From the NCBI GenBank assembly GCA_018402135.1, contig JAGYJF010000003.1:744001-808000 (forward strand): a DNA stretch of 64,000 nt, given 5' to 3'. Position 1 is the stretch's first letter. Each line of letters begins with the position of its first letter. This document shows, in pieces, positions 45,363 to 54,347 of this stretch. Below the pieces are notes generated by a model, which ran no database searches, had not been told where the DNA came from, and worked only from the letters and a program-made list of their open reading frames with translations. The DNA is from Flavobacteriaceae bacterium (lineage in GTDB: Bacteria; Bacteroidota; Bacteroidia; Flavobacteriales; Flavobacteriaceae). A program made the translations under genes and the position numbers.

Positions 45363-46430
45363 ATGCAAACCATTACTAAATTTTTAGTACTACTTCTGCT
45401 AGTAGTTATCTCAACGCACGTTCAGGCGCAAGATTCTATTAAAATTAGCAATAATCAACTTAAAATTGAAGCACTCATCAAGCAGAAATCGAAAGTTGAA
45501 GCTGACGAAAAGGAACTGCTCAAGGCCGAAGTTGAAGCCATTAACAAACAATTAGAAAGCGGTGAAATTTCCGAAGAACAAGCCCAGCAACTAAAACAAG
45601 AATCGGCTCAAAAGCGTGCTTTAAATATTGAGAATCGATTGGCAATTATTGATAACCAAATTGCTTTACTTGAAAGGAATAATATGTTGTCCTCTTCTTC
45701 AGAAGAAAATGAACACAAAATATCTATTCAAATTGGTGACGGCAAAAAGGGCATTACAATTAACAGTGAAAAAAAGCCGATAAAGTATGACATAAGAACC
45801 TCAAATGACTTTTTATTCGCTATTGGATTTAATAACACATTGATTGACAATGGATCATTAGACGATTCGCCCTATAAATTTGGTGGTTCAGGCTTTGTTG
45901 AGTTAGGCTGGAACTGGAAAACGCGATTGTTAAAAAACTCCGATTTTATAAGAGTAAAATATGGTTTTTCATTTCAATGGAATAAACTCAATCCAAAGAG
46001 TGATCAATATTTTGTTCAAGATGGAGATGTAACTACACTACAAGACTTCCCAACAGATTTAAGAAAATCAGAATTCCGAGTTACTAACCTTGTATTTCCA
46101 GTTTATTTTGAGTTCGGTCCGTTGAAAAAAATTGAACGTGAGTCACATATTAGATATATTAATAGCAATAAGTTTAAAATTGGTTTAGGCGCCTATGGAG
46201 GATTTCGACTCGGGACACAACAAAAATTAAAATTTAAAGAAGATGGAGATAATGTCAAACAAAAAACTCGAAAAGACTTTAATACGTCAAATTTAGTTTA
46301 CGGTTTGGGTGCGTACGTAGGTTTTGGAGATACAAGTTTGTATGTTAAATACGATTTAAATCCCTTGTTTAAAAATCAGTTAGTGGATCAAAACAATATA
46401 TCATTAGGTTTGCGATTTGATATAGATTAG
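45363..46430 (+). CDS. Outer-membrane beta-barrel protein with N-terminal coiled coil
   Basis: 355 residues. A signal peptide ends at V-Q-A-Q. Residues about 30-115 are Glu/Lys/Gln-rich heptads (for example E-A-I-N-K-Q-L-E-S-G-E-I-S-E-E-Q-A-Q-Q-L), a likely coiled coil. The remainder alternates aromatic and polar residues and ends in a typical strand, L-G-L-R-F-D-I-D. It is third in the sigma/membrane-protein set, so it may be the envelope target of that sigma factor. Confidence 0.7.
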   Translation: MQTITKFLVLLLLVVISTHVQAQDSIKISNNQLKIEALIKQKSKVEADEKELLKAEVEAINKQLESGEISEEQAQQLKQESAQKRALNIENRLAIIDNQIALLERNNMLSSSSEENEHKISIQIGDGKKGITINSEKKPIKYDIRTSNDFLFAIGFNNTLIDNGSLDDSPYKFGGSGFVELGWNWKTRLLKNSDFIRVKYGFSFQWNKLNPKSDQYFVQDGDVTTLQDFPTDLRKSEFRVTNLVFPVYFEFGPLKKIERESHIRYINSNKFKIGLGAYGGFRLGTQQKLKFKEDGDNVKQKTRKDFNTSNLVYGLGAYVGFGDTSLYVKYDLNPLFKNQLVDQNNISLGLRFDID

Positions 46431-46457
46431 ATAGTTTTTTTGAGTACAGTAATAAAG

Positions 46458-46486
46458 ACTCCTTCATTTTTCGAGGGAGTTTTTTT
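46458..46486 (+). terminator. Terminator after the outer-membrane protein gene
   Basis: ACTCCTTC (46458-46465) pairs with GAGGGAGT (46473-46480, one wobble), then a T-run. Confidence 0.8.
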
Positions 46487-46589
46487 GTGATATCTATGGA
46501 TGTGAATTTTAAAACCAACTTCTTTTGTGGTACATTTACAATCAGTTTTAAACTATAAGAAAACCCATTTAGTTTAACTCGAAAGTTGT

Positions 46590-48563
46590 ATGATTTCACA
46601 AAACACCATAGCCAAAGTATTTGAGACTTCCAGAGTAGAAGAGGTTATTGGCGATTTTGTGCAACTCAAAAAATCAGGCAGTAACTTTAAAGGTTTGAGT
46701 CCGTTTACCGACGAGCGTTCACCGAGTTTTATGGTGTCGCCAGTTAAGCAAATTTGGAAGGATTTTAGTAGTGGAAAAGGTGGCAATGCGGTTACTTTTT
46801 TAATGGAACATGAACATTTTACCTATCCCGAAGCTATTAAATATTTAGCTAAAAAATACAGCATTGAAATTGAAGAAACCGAACAAACCGATGAAGACAA
46901 GGAAGTAGCAAACGAACGCGAAAGCCTATATTTGGTCAATGAATTTGCCAATAGCTATTTTCAAAAAGTAATGCACAAAACCGATCAAGGTAAAGCCATT
47001 GGTTTGAGCTATTTTAAAGAACGCGGTTTCACCGATGAGATTATCAAGAAGTTTCAGTTAGGATATTCATTAGATGAATGGCAAGCATTTACAGATGAAT
47101 CCCTTAAGCAAGCTTATAAAATTGAATTTCTCGAAAAAACTGGACTTACTATCGTTAAGGACGAAAAGCGTTTCGATCGTTTTAAAGGTCGCGTTATGTT
47201 CCCCATTCACAGTATGAGCGGACGCGTTTTGGGTTTCGGTGGTCGTATTTTGGTGAATGACAAAAAAGCGGCTAAATACCTTAATTCTCCCGAATCGGAA
47301 GTGTATCATAAAAGCAAAGTACTTTACGGACTTTATTTTGCAAAACAAAGCATTGCTAAAGAAGATAATTGTTACTTGGTAGAAGGTTATACCGACGTGA
47401 TTCAATTTGTGCAAACCGGTGTTCACAATGTGGTATCTTCTTCTGGCACGGCTTTAACACCAGAGCAAATACGACTTATAAATCGCTTAACCTCAAATAT
47501 AACCGTTCTTTTTGATGGCGATGCAGCTGGATTGCGCGCCTCGGTTCGCGGTATAGATTTAATTTTGGAACAAGGCATGAACGTAAAAGTCTGCACTTTT
47601 CCCGAAGGTGAAGATCCAGATAGTTTTGCCAAACAAAACACGCTTGAGGAACTTAAAACTTATCTTGACGAAAACGCCCAAGATTTTATAAGTTTTAAGG
47701 CCTCATTATTGATGAAGGAAGCGCAGAACGATCCTATAAAAAAAGCTGAAACCATTAGAGATATGGTGAATAGTATCGCCATTATTCCAGACGCCATTAA
47801 ACGTGAAATTTATATTCAGGAATGTTCAAAAATCATGGATATCAGCGAGGAAGTGCTATTTAGCACCTTGGCACAAATCAATAAGAAAAACATTACAGAA
47901 GCCAGTAAACAAGTTAAAACCGAGCAAAAGGCCTTTGAAGTTATTAAAACTGAAAAAAAGTCAGCGCCAAGAATTGACCGTCAATATGAATTAGAGCGCA
48001 AAATAATTGAGATTTTATTACTTTATGGCGATAAAAAGGAATCGTTTGAAGATTTGGTTTTAAAAGAAAACGAAAAAACAGGAGAATTAGAATTAGAGCC
48101 TGTGATTCAAGAGGCTCATGTTTATGAAAAAATTTATCTTGACTTGCAGGAGGATGAAATGCAATTCACCAACGAAAACTTTAAAACACTTTATTACAGC
48201 CTAGTAGATAAATTAAATCAGGACCAATCGTTTTCAATTAAAGAATTTATAGGGCAGCTAAACCAGGATATGGCCGAAGAAGTTACTTCTATTTTAATGG
48301 AAGAAGAGCGTTACGCTTTACACGATTGGGAGCGTAAACATATCATACCAAAAACAAAGCTGAAAACCATTCCGCAGTTGGTTAACCAAACTGTTTTAAG
48401 TTTACGGTGTTACTTAATTGATAAAAAAGTTCAGGATTACCAACATGAAACCACCTTGGAAAATGCGAATAGTTCAGGTATTCTAGAAGATGTAAAAGAC
48501 TATCTCGGTCTTAAAATGCTGCTATCCAGAAAACTCGGTAAAGTAGTTGGCGGCAGAGTTTAA
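46590..48563 (+). CDS. dnaG: DNA primase lacking zinc-finger ligands
   Basis: 657 residues. The N-terminal domain aligns with the DnaG zinc-binding domain, but the four ligands (C, H, C, C) are replaced by Ser37, Thr40, Asp58 and Ser61 within G-L-S-P-F-T-D-E-R-S-P-S-F and W-K-D-F-S-S-G-K-G-G. The TOPRIM core is intact (L-V-E-G-Y-T-D-V, L-F-D-G-D-A-A-G). The C-terminal region should bind the helicase. It makes replication primers. Its last 4 nt overlap the convergent response-regulator gene. Confidence 0.93.
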   Translation: MISQNTIAKVFETSRVEEVIGDFVQLKKSGSNFKGLSPFTDERSPSFMVSPVKQIWKDFSSGKGGNAVTFLMEHEHFTYPEAIKYLAKKYSIEIEETEQTDEDKEVANERESLYLVNEFANSYFQKVMHKTDQGKAIGLSYFKERGFTDEIIKKFQLGYSLDEWQAFTDESLKQAYKIEFLEKTGLTIVKDEKRFDRFKGRVMFPIHSMSGRVLGFGGRILVNDKKAAKYLNSPESEVYHKSKVLYGLYFAKQSIAKEDNCYLVEGYTDVIQFVQTGVHNVVSSSGTALTPEQIRLINRLTSNITVLFDGDAAGLRASVRGIDLILEQGMNVKVCTFPEGEDPDSFAKQNTLEELKTYLDENAQDFISFKASLLMKEAQNDPIKKAETIRDMVNSIAIIPDAIKREIYIQECSKIMDISEEVLFSTLAQINKKNITEASKQVKTEQKAFEVIKTEKKSAPRIDRQYELERKIIEILLLYGDKKESFEDLVLKENEKTGELELEPVIQEAHVYEKIYLDLQEDEMQFTNENFKTLYYSLVDKLNQDQSFSIKEFIGQLNQDMAEEVTSILMEEERYALHDWERKHIIPKTKLKTIPQLVNQTVLSLRCYLIDKKVQDYQHETTLENANSSGILEDVKDYLGLKMLLSRKLGKVVGGRV

Positions 48564-49189
48564 GTAATGCCTTGATGCTTTGCTTGATGCACCAAATCTA
48601 CCAAGTTATTGACATTTAATTTTCTAAATAACCTAGATTTATACGTGCTAACTGTTTTCTCATTTATATCCAGTTCTTGCGAAATTTCTTTATTTTTCTT
48701 GCCAATAGAGAGTAATTTCAAAACTTCAACTTCACGGGTGGAGAGTCGTTTAAAAATCCGACTCGTACTCATTTTTGAATCATTAAAGGTGAGTTGTTTA
48801 CTCATTTCTGGACTTAAATAAGTACCACCACTAAATATTTTTCTAACTGCGGCAACTACATCTTCACCCGACGACATTTTATTTAAATAACCCGATGCAC
48901 CAGCCTTAATAGTGCTAACGGCATAAATTTCCTCAGGTTGATTGCTCAACATCAACATATTTGTGCTGCGGTGTTCTTTTTTAATGGCACGTAAGGTGGT
49001 AATGCCGTTTAATTCAGGTAAGTCAACTTCTAAAATAATGACGTCAACAGGATGACGTCTAATAAATTCAAATATTTCAATGCCGCTTCGTAAACTGCCT
49101 GATACTTCAATATCGCTAGTAGATTTAAAAAGTGTTTCTAGGCCTAATCTAAAAAGTGGATGCGGATCTACAACTAATACCTTTATCAT
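48560..49189 (-). CDS. Atypical NarL/LuxR-type response regulator
   Basis: 209 residues. The receiver domain is about 1-120. The usual phosphoacceptor Asp is Glu54 in I-L-E-V-D-L-P-E-L-N-G, and the usual second acidic residue at position 9 is Pro (V-V-D-P-H-P-L-F). The conserved Lys in G-Y-L-N-K remains. The C-terminal LuxR helix-turn-helix (L-S-T-R-E-V-E-V-L-K-L-L) is intact. It is likely independent of phosphorylation. No histidine kinase is nearby. Convergent with dnaG. Confidence 0.9.
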   Translation of the reverse strand: MIKVLVVDPHPLFRLGLETLFKSTSDIEVSGSLRSGIEIFEFIRRHPVDVIILEVDLPELNGITTLRAIKKEHRSTNMLMLSNQPEEIYAVSTIKAGASGYLNKMSSGEDVVAAVRKIFSGGTYLSPEMSKQLTFNDSKMSTSRIFKRLSTREVEVLKLLSIGKKNKEISQELDINEKTVSTYKSRLFRKLNVNNLVDLVHQAKHQGIT

Positions 49190-49308
49190 GGTTGGTTATT
49201 TTAAGTTTTTTAGTGACGAACACTAAATTGATTTAGTACTTGGTGGAGATTTGATTCTAAAGGTAATAAAAATTAGTAAATATCTTAAAATTATCTAAAA
49301 ATATTTAT

Positions 49309-50100
49309 TTAATGCTTTAATTCTTTGGGTATTTCGCAAACTGGTATCGGTACCATCTTATGCCTGTTATTTCGATTAAAACGCTTATAAATTTTAAAAA
49401 CCTCTTGTTGTCTGCCCGAAAACTCACTTTCATTCTTTCCATGGTCATCCATTTGCATCGCCCATTCCAATTCGGGATAACTGGCGCCAATTTGGTCTTC
49501 ATCAGTTCGGTCATCTCCCCAAAGTCCGTCAGTTGGAGCAGCCTCAATAATTTCTTGATTGATGCCTAAATGTTTGGCTATGGTAGAAACTTCAGTTTTA
49601 AGCAAATCAGCTATGGGACTCAAATCTACGCCGCCATCACCGTATTTTGTATAGAAGCCGACCCCAAAATCTTCAACTTTATTCCCTGTTCCAGCAACTA
49701 AATATTTTTCTAAAGCTGCAAAATAATAAAGGGTTGTCATTCTGAGTCTTGCACGTGTATTAGCTAAAGACATAAATCGTTCTTCTTCATTAGCTACAGA
49801 AGGCAAGGCTTTTATTAGGCTGTCAAAAACTGGTGTTAAATTAACCTGAGTAGATTGAACCTTGTTAAAATTAGATTGTAACCAAGAGATGTGGTTAGAA
49901 GCCCTACTAACTTGCGATGCCGCTTGGTGAATAGGCATTTCGATGCAAAGTAGTTGCAGTCCTGTCTTGGCACATAGTGTTGAAGTAACAGCCGAATCGA
50001 TACCGCCTGAAATACCTATAACAAAACCATTCATTTTGGCGTTTAAAGCATAGTCTTTTAACCAATTTACAATATGTTCTATAACCTTTTCAGTATGCAT
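49309..50100 (-). CDS. nadE: NAD+ synthase, ammonia-dependent
   Basis: 263 residues from M-H-T-E-K-V-I-E-H-I. An in-frame ATG 18 codons upstream gives an extension unlike the family and is rejected. The P-loop G-I-S-G-G-I-D-S-A-V is at about 28-37, and D-L-S-P-I-A-D-L-L-K-T-E-V is the deamido-NAD region. There is no glutaminase domain. It makes NAD from deamido-NAD. It is divergent from gldB. Confidence 0.92.
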   Translation of the reverse strand: MHTEKVIEHIVNWLKDYALNAKMNGFVIGISGGIDSAVTSTLCAKTGLQLLCIEMPIHQAASQVSRASNHISWLQSNFNKVQSTQVNLTPVFDSLIKALPSVANEEERFMSLANTRARLRMTTLYYFAALEKYLVAGTGNKVEDFGVGFYTKYGDGGVDLSPIADLLKTEVSTIAKHLGINQEIIEAAPTDGLWGDDRTDEDQIGASYPELEWAMQMDDHGKNESEFSGRQQEVFKIYKRFNRNNRHKMVPIPVCEIPKELKH

Positions 50101-50192
50101 TATTTTAAATTTTATCGTAAAGAAACGTACCTTTGCTTCACAAAAATAAACCAAACAATTACATAATAAAAATTAATAACTCACAGATTTTT

Positions 50193-51155
50193 ATGATAAA
50201 ACACATCATATTAGTAGGCTCTCTCATTTTTTTTATGTCGTGTAATGATCAATCCGATTTAGAAAAGGACATTGCAGAAATAAATGTAAATCTTAATATC
50301 GAAAGGTTTGATAGATTATTTGCCAAAAGCACAGTAGCAGAGTTACCAAAGTTAAAATTGGAATACCCATTTTTATTTTCAAATCGGGTGCCAGATTCCG
50401 TATGGATAGAAACTTTAAAGGATACAATTCAGCAAGAGCTATTTCAAGAAGTTAATAAAACCTTTAATGATTTTTCTGAGGTAGAATTAGATATCTACAA
50501 ACTTTTTCAACATTTAAAATATTACGACAAAACCTTTAACGAGCCTCGTTTTATAACCGTTACCAATAATGTTCGCTACCGTGAAAGTGTTGTGGTTACG
50601 GATACAATTACCCTTGTAGCCTTGGATAATTACTTGGGATCTGAACATCATTTTTATGCAAATATTCCCGAATACCTCACTGAGAATTTTAAGCCTAGTG
50701 ATATTGTTGTGAATTTAGCCGAAGCTTATGCTCAAAAATATGCCTATCAACCGGACAGAAAAACCTTGCTCAATGAAATGATTTACTTTGGAAAACTACT
50801 TTATTTTAAAGAAATTATGATCCCATTTAAAAGCGATGCTGAAAAAATAGGTTACACCGAAGATCAATTAACTTGGGCCACCAACAACGAAAGTGAAGTT
50901 TGGAGTTATTTTATTGAACGCGAACTGCTTTTTAGCACCGATAGCAAAATACCGAGTAGATTTATTACGCCGGCACCGTTTTCAAAATTCTATTTAGAAA
51001 TTGATAACGAGTCGCCAGGACGAATCGGTCAGTACATCGGCTGGCAAATAGTAAAAGCTTACATGAACCAAAATAAACATGTTGATCTTTTTAAAATGAT
51101 GCAAACGAGCGCACAAGAAATTTTTGATAACACAAAATATAAACCCAATAAATAA
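50193..51155 (+). CDS. gldB: Gliding-motility lipoprotein GldB
   Basis: 320 residues from M-I-K-H-I-I-L-V-G-S-L-I-F-F-M-S-C. The lipobox ends at Cys17. An upstream in-frame ATG adds 20 non-signal residues and is rejected. Segments such as N-I-E-R-F-D-R-L-F and E-M-I-Y-F-G-K-L-L-Y-F match GldB, needed for gliding and linked to the type IX system in Flavobacteriaceae. The gene end overlaps gldC by one base, and this gldB-gldC order is the usual one. Confidence 0.88.
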   Translation: MIKHIILVGSLIFFMSCNDQSDLEKDIAEINVNLNIERFDRLFAKSTVAELPKLKLEYPFLFSNRVPDSVWIETLKDTIQQELFQEVNKTFNDFSEVELDIYKLFQHLKYYDKTFNEPRFITVTNNVRYRESVVVTDTITLVALDNYLGSEHHFYANIPEYLTENFKPSDIVVNLAEAYAQKYAYQPDRKTLLNEMIYFGKLLYFKEIMIPFKSDAEKIGYTEDQLTWATNNESEVWSYFIERELLFSTDSKIPSRFITPAPFSKFYLEIDNESPGRIGQYIGWQIVKAYMNQNKHVDLFKMMQTSAQEIFDNTKYKPNK

Positions 51156-51490
51156 TGGCCAAATCACTTCAATCAACCATAGAACTTACAGTTCAATTAG
51201 ACGAAAATAGAGTACCAGAAAAATTACACTGGACTGCTCAAGATGGCGGTATTAAAAATGAAGAAGCCAAAGCCATGATGCTTTCAGTTTGGGATCATAA
51301 AACCCAAGAAACCTTGCGCATCGATTTATGGACCAAAGAAATGCCAGTCGATGAAATGAAAGTATTTTTCCATCAAACACTAGTGGCCATGGCTAATACC
51401 TTCAACCGCGCCACACAAGATGAAAAAATGACTGAAACGATGAAAGATTTTTGTGACTATTTTGCTGAAAAGTTAGAATTGAAAAAATAA
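51155..51490 (+). CDS. gldC: Gliding-motility protein GldC
   Basis: 111 residues, with no signal peptide. The sequence V-P-E-K-L-H-W-T-A-Q-D-G-G and D-L-W-T-K-E-M-P-V-D-E-M-K is characteristic of GldC. Its role is supportive in gliding. The start codon shares its A with the stop of gldB, so the two are translationally coupled. The decayed DUF4230-like gene follows. Confidence 0.88.
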   Translation: MAKSLQSTIELTVQLDENRVPEKLHWTAQDGGIKNEEAKAMMLSVWDHKTQETLRIDLWTKEMPVDEMKVFFHQTLVAMANTFNRATQDEKMTETMKDFCDYFAEKLELKK

Positions 51491-51506
51491 TGCTTAACTT
51501 TTACTA

Positions 51507-52120
51507 ATAAGAAAAATACTTTTGGGCGTAATCGTTACACTAATGGTGCTTTTAAGCTTCAAATATTGTGAAGATAAAAAACAGAGCCGCATAGAAATGC
51601 ACGAAAGTTCAGCACTAATTCAAGAACAAATCAAAAATGTTGGAAAATTAGTGGTAACCGAAGGTCATTTTAGCGAAGTGTTTAATTACAAGAATTCCAA
51701 AAGTTTGTTTGGTGATTATCTTACCGTCGAAAAAAAAGCACTTGTTGTAGTTAATGCCGACGTGACGGTGGCCTACGATTTAAGTAAAATTGAATACGAA
51801 ATTGATGAAGTTTCAAAATACTCACCATTACTTTTATTCCTGCAGAAGAAATTAAAATCAGGCAGGAATTAGAATACCACGACATTCAAGCCGATTTTTT
51901 CAACCCTTTTCAAGCGAAAGATTACAATGATATCACGGAGGTTATAAGAGTTTCGCTCAGTGAAAAATTGCAGAATTCAGACGTCAAAAAGAATGCTAAA
52001 AACAGATTGATGAGTGAATTATCAAAATTCTATATTCTGACCAATTCTCTAGGCTGGACGTTGCAGTATAACGAAACATCTATTAATAACGTTCAAAATT
52101 TAGAAAGTTTAGAGTTATAA
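51507..52120 (+). pseudogene. DUF4230-like membrane protein, decayed
   Basis: Two lesions are visible. The expected start reads ATA (51507-51509) in frame before R-K-I-L-L-G-V-I-V-T-L-M-V-L-L; a TTG at 51522 is the only alternative. After E-V-S-K at about 51818 the frame shifts: the next frame continues L-T-I-T-F-I-P-A-E-E-I-K through N-S-L-G-W-T-L-Q-Y to TAA 52118-52120. One base appears lost from an A-run. Intact homologues have one N-terminal helix and a DUF4230 domain. Confidence 0.75.
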
Positions 52121-52420
52121 TCGCTTTTCTAAGGCATTCCAACCGCCACCATTTACCGCTTCAATTCCATTGCGTTTTAAAATGCTAGCTGCGGAAGCCG
52201 AACGCATGCCGCTTGCACAACAAGTTATTACTGGTCTATTCATTGATTTAATAGACACTAAATGATTGTTAATTTCTTGCAATGGAATGTTTTTACTGCC
52301 CTTAATTGCGCCTTGTTGAAATTCGCTTTTGGTACGCACATCTATAATAACGGCATTACGCGACTTGAAATCGCTAATATAATCCTGTTTATTGCTTTTA
52401 AAAAAATCTAAGAGTCCCAT
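52115..52420 (-). CDS. Single-domain rhodanese-like protein
   Basis: 101 residues from M-G-L-L-D-F-F-K-S. The upstream ATG adds seven residues and is less likely. The rhodanese loop is T-C-C-A-S-G-M-R-S, with the catalytic Cys the second of the pair. I-I-D-V-R-T-K-S-E-F is the N-terminal rhodanese signature. It probably transfers sulfane sulfur. It is convergent with the decayed gene (6-nt overlap) and divergent from the TetR gene. Confidence 0.85.
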   Translation of the reverse strand: MGLLDFFKSNKQDYISDFKSRNAVIIDVRTKSEFQQGAIKGSKNIPLQEINNHLVSIKSMNRPVITCCASGMRSASAASILKRNGIEAVNGGGWNALEKRL

Positions 52421-52467
52421 AATTGTATATTTGTACTGCAAAATTCATCATTATTTTGGAATTAAAT

Positions 52468-52483
52468 TGTAACGTATGTTACA
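52468..52483. promoter_or_regulatory. Operator-like palindrome before tetR
   Basis: TGTAAC and GTTACA arms around GTAT. The core TAAC-N4-GTTA (52470-52481) recurs before the paa operon at 53102-53113, suggesting the TetR protein represses both. Confidence 0.6.
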
Positions 52484-52498
52484 CGCAACTGAGTGCTT

Positions 52499-53068
52499 AT
52501 GACAACCGAAACTAGAAAATCTGAAATTATAAATACGGCAGCTAAGCTTTTTAAGCATAAAGGTTACAGCGCTGTTACTATGCGCGATTTAGCACAGGCT
52601 ATGGGCATAAAAGCCGCAAGTCTCTACAATCACATTGAATCTAAACAAGCAATCCTGGAATATATTATCATTAACATTGCCGAAGAATTTACATTGGGAA
52701 TGCAAACAGTTCTTAATTCAGATTTAAATACCATCCAAAAATTAGAAGCAATAATTAAGCTGCATGTGTCTATTGCTAATCAAAATCCAGAAGGCATGGC
52801 CGCCTTAAATAATGATTGGATGCATCTCGAAGAAAGGCGTGATTATTATCTTGAATTACGTCAGCAATATGAGTCTAATATCAGGTTCATTATTGATGAA
52901 GGTATTGCCAAAAACAATCTCAAAAATTTGAGTACCGATGTTGTATTATTTTCTATTTTATCAACCCTAAGGTCCCTTTACTTGTGGATTCCAAAAAAAG
53001 ACCAACTTGATGTTAACGAACTTTCTTCAGATTTAAGTGAGGTTCTCATAGGTGGAATTAACAAATAG
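52499..53068 (+). CDS. TetR-family repressor of the paa operon
   Basis: 189 residues from ATG 52499; a GTG two codons upstream is possible. The helix-turn-helix lies in about 8-55 (A-K-L-F-K-H-K-G-Y-S-A-V-T-M-R-D-L-A-Q, then S-L-Y-N-H-I-E-S-K). The C-terminal ligand domain is not diagnostic. It lies directly upstream of the phenylacetate genes with matching operators on both, so phenylacetyl-CoA is a likely inducer; that is inference from PaaR-type regulators. Confidence 0.85.
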   Translation: MTTETRKSEIINTAAKLFKHKGYSAVTMRDLAQAMGIKAASLYNHIESKQAILEYIIINIAEEFTLGMQTVLNSDLNTIQKLEAIIKLHVSIANQNPEGMAALNNDWMHLEERRDYYLELRQQYESNIRFIIDEGIAKNNLKNLSTDVVLFSILSTLRSLYLWIPKKDQLDVNELSSDLSEVLIGGINK

Positions 53069-53084
53069 TTTAGAATATATTTTG

Positions 53085-53117
53085 TAATTTTGTATTTAAA
53101 CTAACAAGTGTTAGTTT
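53085..53117 (+). promoter_or_regulatory. paa operon promoter and operator
   Basis: The -7 box TAATTTTG is at 53085-53092. A perfect inverted repeat, AAACTAACA/TGTTAGTTT with a 2-bp spacer, lies at 53098-53117, over the expected transcription start. Binding there would block initiation. Confidence 0.7.
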
Positions 53118-53199
53118 TTTTATTGATTTTAAGCGATAACGATTTCGTGTTATGATTTGAAATCTGAAGTTCACTTTATGCAAAAGAGACACTAAATAA

Positions 53200-54273
53200 A
53201 TGGCAGATTTTCATAAATTAAAAGTAGCAGAGGTTTATAAAGAAACTGATGACACTTCGGTAATAACCTTTGAAATTGCTGAGGAATTACAACCAACATA
53301 TCAATACCATCAAGGTCAGCATTTAACTTTAAAAGCAGATATTAATGGTGAAGATGTGCGTCGTTCTTATTCTTTGTGCTCTAGTCCGATAGACAATCAA
53401 TGGAGAGTCGCAGTAAAACAAATTACTGGCGGTAAGTTTTCCACTTATGTTAACGAGCATTTACAGTCTGGAGATTTTTTAGAAGTCATGCCACCAAGCG
53501 GTACATTTGGCGTAGAAACAAAACCCGATGCGACCAAAAATTATCTGTTTTTCGCCGCTGGTAGTGGCATTACGCCCATTTTATCAATGATAAAAACGCA
53601 CCTTGCTTTAGAAAAAAATTCAACTTGTAAGTTGTTTTATGTGAATAAAACAGCAAAATCTATTATCTTTAAAGAAGAACTGGAACAATTGAGAAACTCC
53701 TACTTTGGTAGATTAGAAATTTATTATTTTTTAACCAAAGAGCGTAGAGATATAGATTTGTTTAACGGACGATTTGATGATGAGAAAATGAAAGTTCTCA
53801 CCAAAACATTTATCGATATTCCTGACACCAATGAAGTGTTTCTATGTGGTCCAGAACAGATGGTGAATTTTGTTAGTAATTATTTGATTGAAGCTGGATT
53901 GCCAAAAAACATGATTCATTTTGAATTATTTGTGTCTGGCCTTTCAGAAGAAGATATCAAGCGTTCAGAACGGCTGGCTCAACAAAATGTTGAAGGTGTA
54001 CAAATAACTATTGTAGATGGCGGAAAAGAGTTTCAATTCACCATGACTAAAGATTTTGATAATATTTTAGATGCGGCTTTAAACGCCGGTGCCGATTTGC
54101 CGTTTGCATGCAAAGGTGGTGTTTGTAGCACTTGTAAATGTGAGGTGAAAGAAGGTAGCGTAGAAATGAAAATCAACTATGCTTTAGATGAAAAAGAAGT
54201 GGCACAAAATTTAGTATTAAGCTGCCAAGCAGTACCCACAAGTGAACGTGTAGTTGTAGATTTTGATGTCTAA
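53200..54273 (+). CDS. paaE: Phenylacetyl-CoA epoxidase reductase subunit
   Basis: 357 residues. Order: FAD domain (R-R-S-Y-S-L-C-S-S-P), NAD(P) domain (F-A-A-G-S-G-I-T-P-I and L-C-G-P-E-Q-M), then a C-terminal plant-type 2Fe-2S domain with C-K-G-G-V-C-S-T-C and a later C. It passes electrons from NADPH to PaaA. It is first in the operon here, unlike the PaaABCDE order in E. coli. Confidence 0.92.
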   Translation: MADFHKLKVAEVYKETDDTSVITFEIAEELQPTYQYHQGQHLTLKADINGEDVRRSYSLCSSPIDNQWRVAVKQITGGKFSTYVNEHLQSGDFLEVMPPSGTFGVETKPDATKNYLFFAAGSGITPILSMIKTHLALEKNSTCKLFYVNKTAKSIIFKEELEQLRNSYFGRLEIYYFLTKERRDIDLFNGRFDDEKMKVLTKTFIDIPDTNEVFLCGPEQMVNFVSNYLIEAGLPKNMIHFELFVSGLSEEDIKRSERLAQQNVEGVQITIVDGGKEFQFTMTKDFDNILDAALNAGADLPFACKGGVCSTCKCEVKEGSVEMKINYALDEKEVAQNLVLSCQAVPTSERVVVDFDV

Positions 54274-54277
54274 CAGA

Positions 54278-54297
54278 ATTCCTGCGAAAGCAGGAAT
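54278..54297. repeat. Small palindromic repeat (family 1) after paaE
   Basis: ATTCCTGC-GAAA-GCAGGAAT, identical to 42763-42782 and 55624-55643. Confidence 0.8.
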
Positions 54298-54347
54298 CTC
54301 AAGCATGAAATCTCAAATAAAAAGAAAAATTACCAAAAAATAAGATT

